Below, one piece after another: positions 60,568 to 64,000 of a DNA stretch of 64,000 nucleotides. The notes below the pieces were generated by a model. It had not been told where the DNA came from. It saw nothing but the letters and a program-made list of their open reading frames with translations, and ran no database searches. This DNA is from Clostridium sp. E02. GTDB lineage: Bacteria > Bacillota > Clostridia > Lachnospirales > Lachnospiraceae. The translations under genes were made by a program, and so were the position numbers. The stretch covers positions 1 to 64,000 of the forward strand of contig NZ_RJLQ01000024.1 of NCBI RefSeq assembly GCF_003833015.1, in the 5' to 3' direction. The number at the start of each line of letters is the position of its first letter. Within the stretch, counting starts at the first letter, position 1.

Positions 60568-62901
60568 ATGATTAACGAATATAGTGAATTGGAATTTAAA
60601 AATGATAATATTTATTATTGGGAGAATTTATTACTTAAAGATTACTCTAATCAACTACCTATAAATTATAGCAATATGATGAAAGAGGAAGATTTTATTG
60701 ATAGCGAAAAATCAATCTATTCAAAAAAAATACCACAAGAGTTAATTGCAAGAATAATAGATTGTTTAGATGGTAATGAAGAGGTAACAATGTATCATTA
60801 CTTTGTCACTTTTTTTGTTATCATAATGATTCGATATAGACAAGAACAAGATATTATATTACCTATTTTATTTGAAAATAGGAAAGAAAACCTTATTAAA
60901 ATGTTATCATTAAAACTCCCCTCAATAATATCATTTGAAGTATTACTTAATAAAATCATAGATCTTGATAAGGAAATAAGTGAAAAAACAAAATTGCATT
61001 TAAAAAATTTGGAGTCTATTCTTAATAAACAAAAAGAGATACCAACAATATTAAAAACAATATTTCACTATTCTGAGATTACAGATGAATATAATACTGC
61101 TTTTACTATAAATGAATTTGATGATTTCTATAATGATTGCATACATGTCTATATACATAAAAAAGTTGATGATTACTATTATTCAGTTAAGTATTCTCCA
61201 AAGCTTTATACTAAAGAAGCAATAGAATTTCTTTTTAATCATTATTGTGAAATTATTAATAATAGCTTAAATAATAAAGAGAAAGATATTTATTTTATAG
61301 ATATTATGAATTCAAGAGAGAGAAAAAAAATACTATTTGATTGGAATCAAACTAAACAATTTTATCCACAAGATTATTGTTTACATCAATTAATAGAGAA
61401 TATAGTGGTCTCTAACCCAAACGGAATTGCAATAATACAAGAGGATAAGGAAATCACTTATAATGAATTAAATGAAATGTCAAATAGAATTGCACATTAT
61501 CTAATTAAATTGGGGGTTAAAAAAAATTATATAGTAGGTATTTATATTGAGAAAACATTTAAAATGGTAGCAGCTCTTATAGGGGTATTGAAAGCAGGCG
61601 GAGCTTACTTACCAATGGACACTTCATATCCTATACAACGTATTCAATATATGTTGGAAGATTCAAAGGCAGAATTTTTGATTTCTGACAGTTCACTGGT
61701 TGAAAATATTTCTGTAAATTCTAAGATGTCAGTTATACTAATGGATCGAAATGATGAAATTATTTTAAAACAATCTATTGTAAACCCTCAGGTAAATGTT
61801 ACGTCTGAAAATTTTTGCTATGTAATATATACTTCAGGTTCTACGGGGAATCCTAAAGGAGTTGTGTTAAATCATAAAGGAAGGGTAAATAATTTTTACG
61901 ATTTTAATTCACGCTTTGGAATTCGTGAGGGTGATAGATTGCTCTCGGTTTCCTCTCCTAGCTTTGACATGTGTGCATATGATATTTTGGGTACATTAGC
62001 AGCTGGAGCTACTATAATTTTTCCAAATAGAGATTTACAAAATCAACCTATGCATTGGTTGAGATTAATTTCTAAATATGAGATTACAATCTGGCATTCT
62101 GTACCTGTTATGCTTGAATTGTTATGTAAATGTGCGGAGATAAGAGTGAATATGAAATTGAATTCATTGCGTCTATTTCTTCTTGGAGGTGATTGGATTT
62201 CAGTATCGTTACCTGATCGAATAAAAGAACTTGATGAGGCATGCAAAATCGTTAGTTTAGGTGGAGCTAGTGAGGTATCTATGGATTCTACTATATATAT
62301 AATTCAATCAGTAAATCCCAACTGGCCCAGTATTCCTTATGGTAAACCTATGGCAAATCAAAAAACGTATATTCTTGACAATAAATTAGAGCCGTTACCA
62401 GTTGGCATTCCGGGAGAATTATTTATAGGGGGTATAGGTGTTGGTCAAGGATATTATAATAGAGAAAAATTAACAAAAGAGAAATTTCTTACGAATCCAT
62501 GGGGGACAGATCCTGACGAAAGAATCTATCGTACTGGTGATTGGGCACGTTATTTACCGGATGGTAATATACAATTATTAGGAAGAATAGATTTACAAGT
62601 TAAAATAAACGGAGTTCGTATAGAACTTGGTGAAATAGAAGCTCATTTAAAAACAAATTTATACATAAAAGATGCTGTAGTGTTAGCATTAGATAAATCT
62701 GATAATGTTAAGAAAATAGTTGCATATATTGTATTTAAATCTTATGATACTCAGTTATCTATAGCTGAATTAAAATCTTATATTAGACAAAAAATGCCGA
62801 TTAGTTATGTTCCATCTAGCTTTATTTTTTTAGAAGAATTACCATTGACACCAAATGGAAAAGTAAATCGAAAAGCACTTAGCAATATGAGAATTATTTA
62901 A
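60568..62901 (+). CDS. NRPS protein: degenerate condensation region plus adenylation domain
   Basis: A 777-residue protein. Residues 1 to about 255 resemble the C-terminal half of a condensation domain and lack the HHxxxDG active site. From about 265 a full adenylation domain follows, with A3 YVIYTSGSTGNPKG, A5 SLGGASEVSMDS, A7 RIYRTGDWARY, A8 QVKINGVRIELGEIE and A10 lysine in PLTPNGKVNRKAL. It has no carrier domain of its own; a free one follows 24 bases later. The IWHSVP and LLGGDW motifs place it with the Cys/Gly-type 'WNSVP' subgroup. The start ATG 60568 follows GGAG by 7 bases. Confidence 0.88.
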   Translation: MINEYSELEFKNDNIYYWENLLLKDYSNQLPINYSNMMKEEDFIDSEKSIYSKKIPQELIARIIDCLDGNEEVTMYHYFVTFFVIIMIRYRQEQDIILPILFENRKENLIKMLSLKLPSIISFEVLLNKIIDLDKEISEKTKLHLKNLESILNKQKEIPTILKTIFHYSEITDEYNTAFTINEFDDFYNDCIHVYIHKKVDDYYYSVKYSPKLYTKEAIEFLFNHYCEIINNSLNNKEKDIYFIDIMNSRERKKILFDWNQTKQFYPQDYCLHQLIENIVVSNPNGIAIIQEDKEITYNELNEMSNRIAHYLIKLGVKKNYIVGIYIEKTFKMVAALIGVLKAGGAYLPMDTSYPIQRIQYMLEDSKAEFLISDSSLVENISVNSKMSVILMDRNDEIILKQSIVNPQVNVTSENFCYVIYTSGSTGNPKGVVLNHKGRVNNFYDFNSRFGIREGDRLLSVSSPSFDMCAYDILGTLAAGATIIFPNRDLQNQPMHWLRLISKYEITIWHSVPVMLELLCKCAEIRVNMKLNSLRLFLLGGDWISVSLPDRIKELDEACKIVSLGGASEVSMDSTIYIIQSVNPNWPSIPYGKPMANQKTYILDNKLEPLPVGIPGELFIGGIGVGQGYYNREKLTKEKFLTNPWGTDPDERIYRTGDWARYLPDGNIQLLGRIDLQVKINGVRIELGEIEAHLKTNLYIKDAVVLALDKSDNVKKIVAYIVFKSYDTQLSIAELKSYIRQKMPISYVPSSFIFLEELPLTPNGKVNRKALSNMRII

Positions 62902-62925
62902 CATAAACTTAGAGAGGGTGATATT

Positions 62926-63204
62926 ATGAATGAGATTTTGAATTATTTATATAAAATAATAAGAAGATTAACAGGTGATGAAAGGTTATTGTTAAATGAA
63001 GAAACTGTTCTGGAAGATCTACAACTTGATTCAATAACTTATATAGAAATATTTATTGATATTGAAGAAAATTTTGCTTTTGAATTTGATGATGAAATGC
63101 TGTTAATAGAAAAATATCCCACTTTACAAGAGTTAAGTGAGTATATTTACCGAAAGACATATAAACAAGAGAAAAAACAACTGAATAATAATGTTTTGAG
63201 TTGA
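62926..63204 (+). CDS. Carrier protein (PCP/ACP), second copy
   Basis: A 92-residue carrier protein. The phosphopantetheine serine is Ser36 in LQLDSITYIEIF. A lysine- and asparagine-rich tail follows the helical core. GAGAGGGTG precedes the start. It is the natural partner of the adenylation domain just upstream, and its bound aminoacyl group may be the substrate of the PLP enzyme downstream. Confidence 0.87.
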   Translation: MNEILNYLYKIIRRLTGDERLLLNEETVLEDLQLDSITYIEIFIDIEENFAFEFDDEMLLIEKYPTLQELSEYIYRKTYKQEKKQLNNNVLS

Positions 63205-63231
63205 AAATTAATTTATAGTGGAGGAGTTTTT

Positions 63232-64000
63232 ATGAGTAATAGAGAAGATGGCTTTTTAAAATTATTATCTAATGGAGAGTTGCAGATAAAAGAAAAATAT
63301 CCAGACATGTATGAAACTCTAATTGATGAATACCATAGACAAAAAAATGTATTAATGATGGTAGCATCATGCAGTTTAGTGTCTCCCCCAGTATTAGCTT
63401 GTCAAGGTATGATACCTGTTAATATTACGGCTGAAGGATATCCAGATCAGCGCTATCATGCTGGTTGTACTCAGATTGATAAGATTGAAAATATGGCAAT
63501 TGTCTTGGCGAAACAATTGTTTAATGCTAATTATGCAAATGTTCAACCACATTCTGCAACAACAGCAAATGAAATTGTGATGTTTTCGTTGCTTAATGCT
63601 AATGATGTAATATTAGGGATGGATCTTTCGTCAGGTGGACATCTCAGTCATGGAGCTAATGTATCATATTCTGGAACATACTTTAATTCCATCAAGTATG
63701 GCTTAGATAAAAATTTTTTAATTGATCTAAATCAAGTAGAATCTTTAGCTAAGAAATATAGGCCTAAGCTAATAATTTGTGGAACAACAGCATATTCAAG
63801 ATGCATAAATTTTAAAGCTTTTAGAGAAATAGCGGATCGAGTAGGTGCTTATTTATTAGCAGATATTTCACATATATCAGGGTTGGTTGCGACCGGTTTA
63901 CACGAGTCTCCTATAAATTATGCTCATATAACTATATCATGTACTCATAAACAATTATTTGGCCCGAGAGGTGGAATAATATTATCTGGTAAAGATTCAG
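63232..64000 (+). CDS. Serine hydroxymethyltransferase-like PLP enzyme (3' end outside window)
   Basis: 256 codons are visible and the frame continues past the window edge. SHMT hallmarks are present: VQPHSATTANEIVMFSLL, ILGMDLSSGGHLSHGANVSY split over about 110-145, and the PLP lysine Lys240 in CTHKQLFGPRGG. The SHMT family also includes L-threonine transaldolases (ObaG, LipK) that build beta-hydroxy amino acids in natural products. In this cluster such a role, or one on a carrier-bound glycine, is more plausible than housekeeping glyA. GGAGGAG precedes the start. Confidence 0.85.
   Translation, partial: MSNREDGFLKLLSNGELQIKEKYPDMYETLIDEYHRQKNVLMMVASCSLVSPPVLACQGMIPVNITAEGYPDQRYHAGCTQIDKIENMAIVLAKQLFNANYANVQPHSATTANEIVMFSLLNANDVILGMDLSSGGHLSHGANVSYSGTYFNSIKYGLDKNFLIDLNQVESLAKKYRPKLIICGTTAYSRCINFKAFREIADRVGAYLLADISHISGLVATGLHESPINYAHITISCTHKQLFGPRGGIILSGKDS

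Overview
The window reads as a chromosome segment of a spore-forming, anaerobic, low-GC Firmicute, most likely a Clostridium cluster XIVa/Lachnospiraceae-type organism. Reasons: purine-rich Shine-Dalgarno sites and clostridial codon use, a collagen-like spore-surface protein behind a SigK-like promoter, Spo0A-box-like motifs, a Clostridium kluyveri-type 4-hydroxybutyrate operon with Rex-like operators, and debris of Lachnospiraceae-type integrative conjugative elements (ICEs).

Layout. 0-4.2 kb: sugar-acid operon (IlvD/Edd dehydratase, GntP permease, DapA-family aldolase) behind a palindromic operator. 4.7-10.1 kb: secreted bacillopeptidase-F-like protease, tRNA-Trp, secreted PL1 pectate lyase. 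10.6-16.3 kb: PD-(D/E)XK/DinG-type helicase plus acetyltransferase flanked by inverted copies of a small repeat, a LysR regulator, a sigma-like protein, a histidine phosphatase and a small unknown gene. 16.5-23.2 kb: purL, a MerR regulator, asnB. 23.5-27.9 kb: xylB, fructose-6-phosphate-aldolase-like transaldolase, DUF4867-like protein and a fucose/arabinose-isomerase-family protein, an apparent pentose-type operon. 28.1-29.6 kb: collagen-like protein.

29.5-47.1 kb is a large fermentation region. SucD, 4-hydroxybutyrate dehydrogenase, 4-hydroxybutyryl-CoA dehydratase and two CoA-transferases take succinyl-CoA to crotonyl-CoA. Beyond a PQ-loop protein, a NifU-domain protein and a LysR regulator lies an unusual operon: CGGC-MaoC fusion hydratase, stand-alone acyl carrier protein, LuxE-like acyl-protein synthetase, LuxC-like acyl reductase, AMP-dependent ligase, acyl-CoA dehydrogenase, EtfB and EtfA. 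The last three would reduce crotonyl-CoA to butyryl-CoA; the Lux-like part looks like an acyl-to-aldehyde reduction module. A RibU-type riboflavin transporter under an FMN riboswitch follows.

48.1-54.7 kb starts at a tRNA-Ala with a truncated duplicate of its 5' part and is a graveyard of mobile DNA: two broken AbiH-like phage-defence genes, two group II intron remnants, an IS3-type transposase fragment, a VirD4/TraG fragment, an ICE helix-turn-helix gene and an ICE-type sigma factor.

55.2-64 kb is visibly much more AT-rich and holds a co-directional, apparently imported biosynthetic cluster: radical SAM protein, GH4-family NAD-dependent glycosidase homologue, QueD/PTPS, GTP cyclohydrolase I, an adenylation enzyme lacking its C-terminal subdomain, a carrier protein, an NRPS protein (degenerate condensation region plus adenylation domain), a second carrier protein and a serine-hydroxymethyltransferase-like enzyme that runs off the window. 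Two Spo0A-box-like sites precede it. I recognise no described pathway with this gene set; it is the best candidate here for an undescribed system, plausibly joining a GTP-derived pterin or deazapurine unit to a carrier-bound amino acid.
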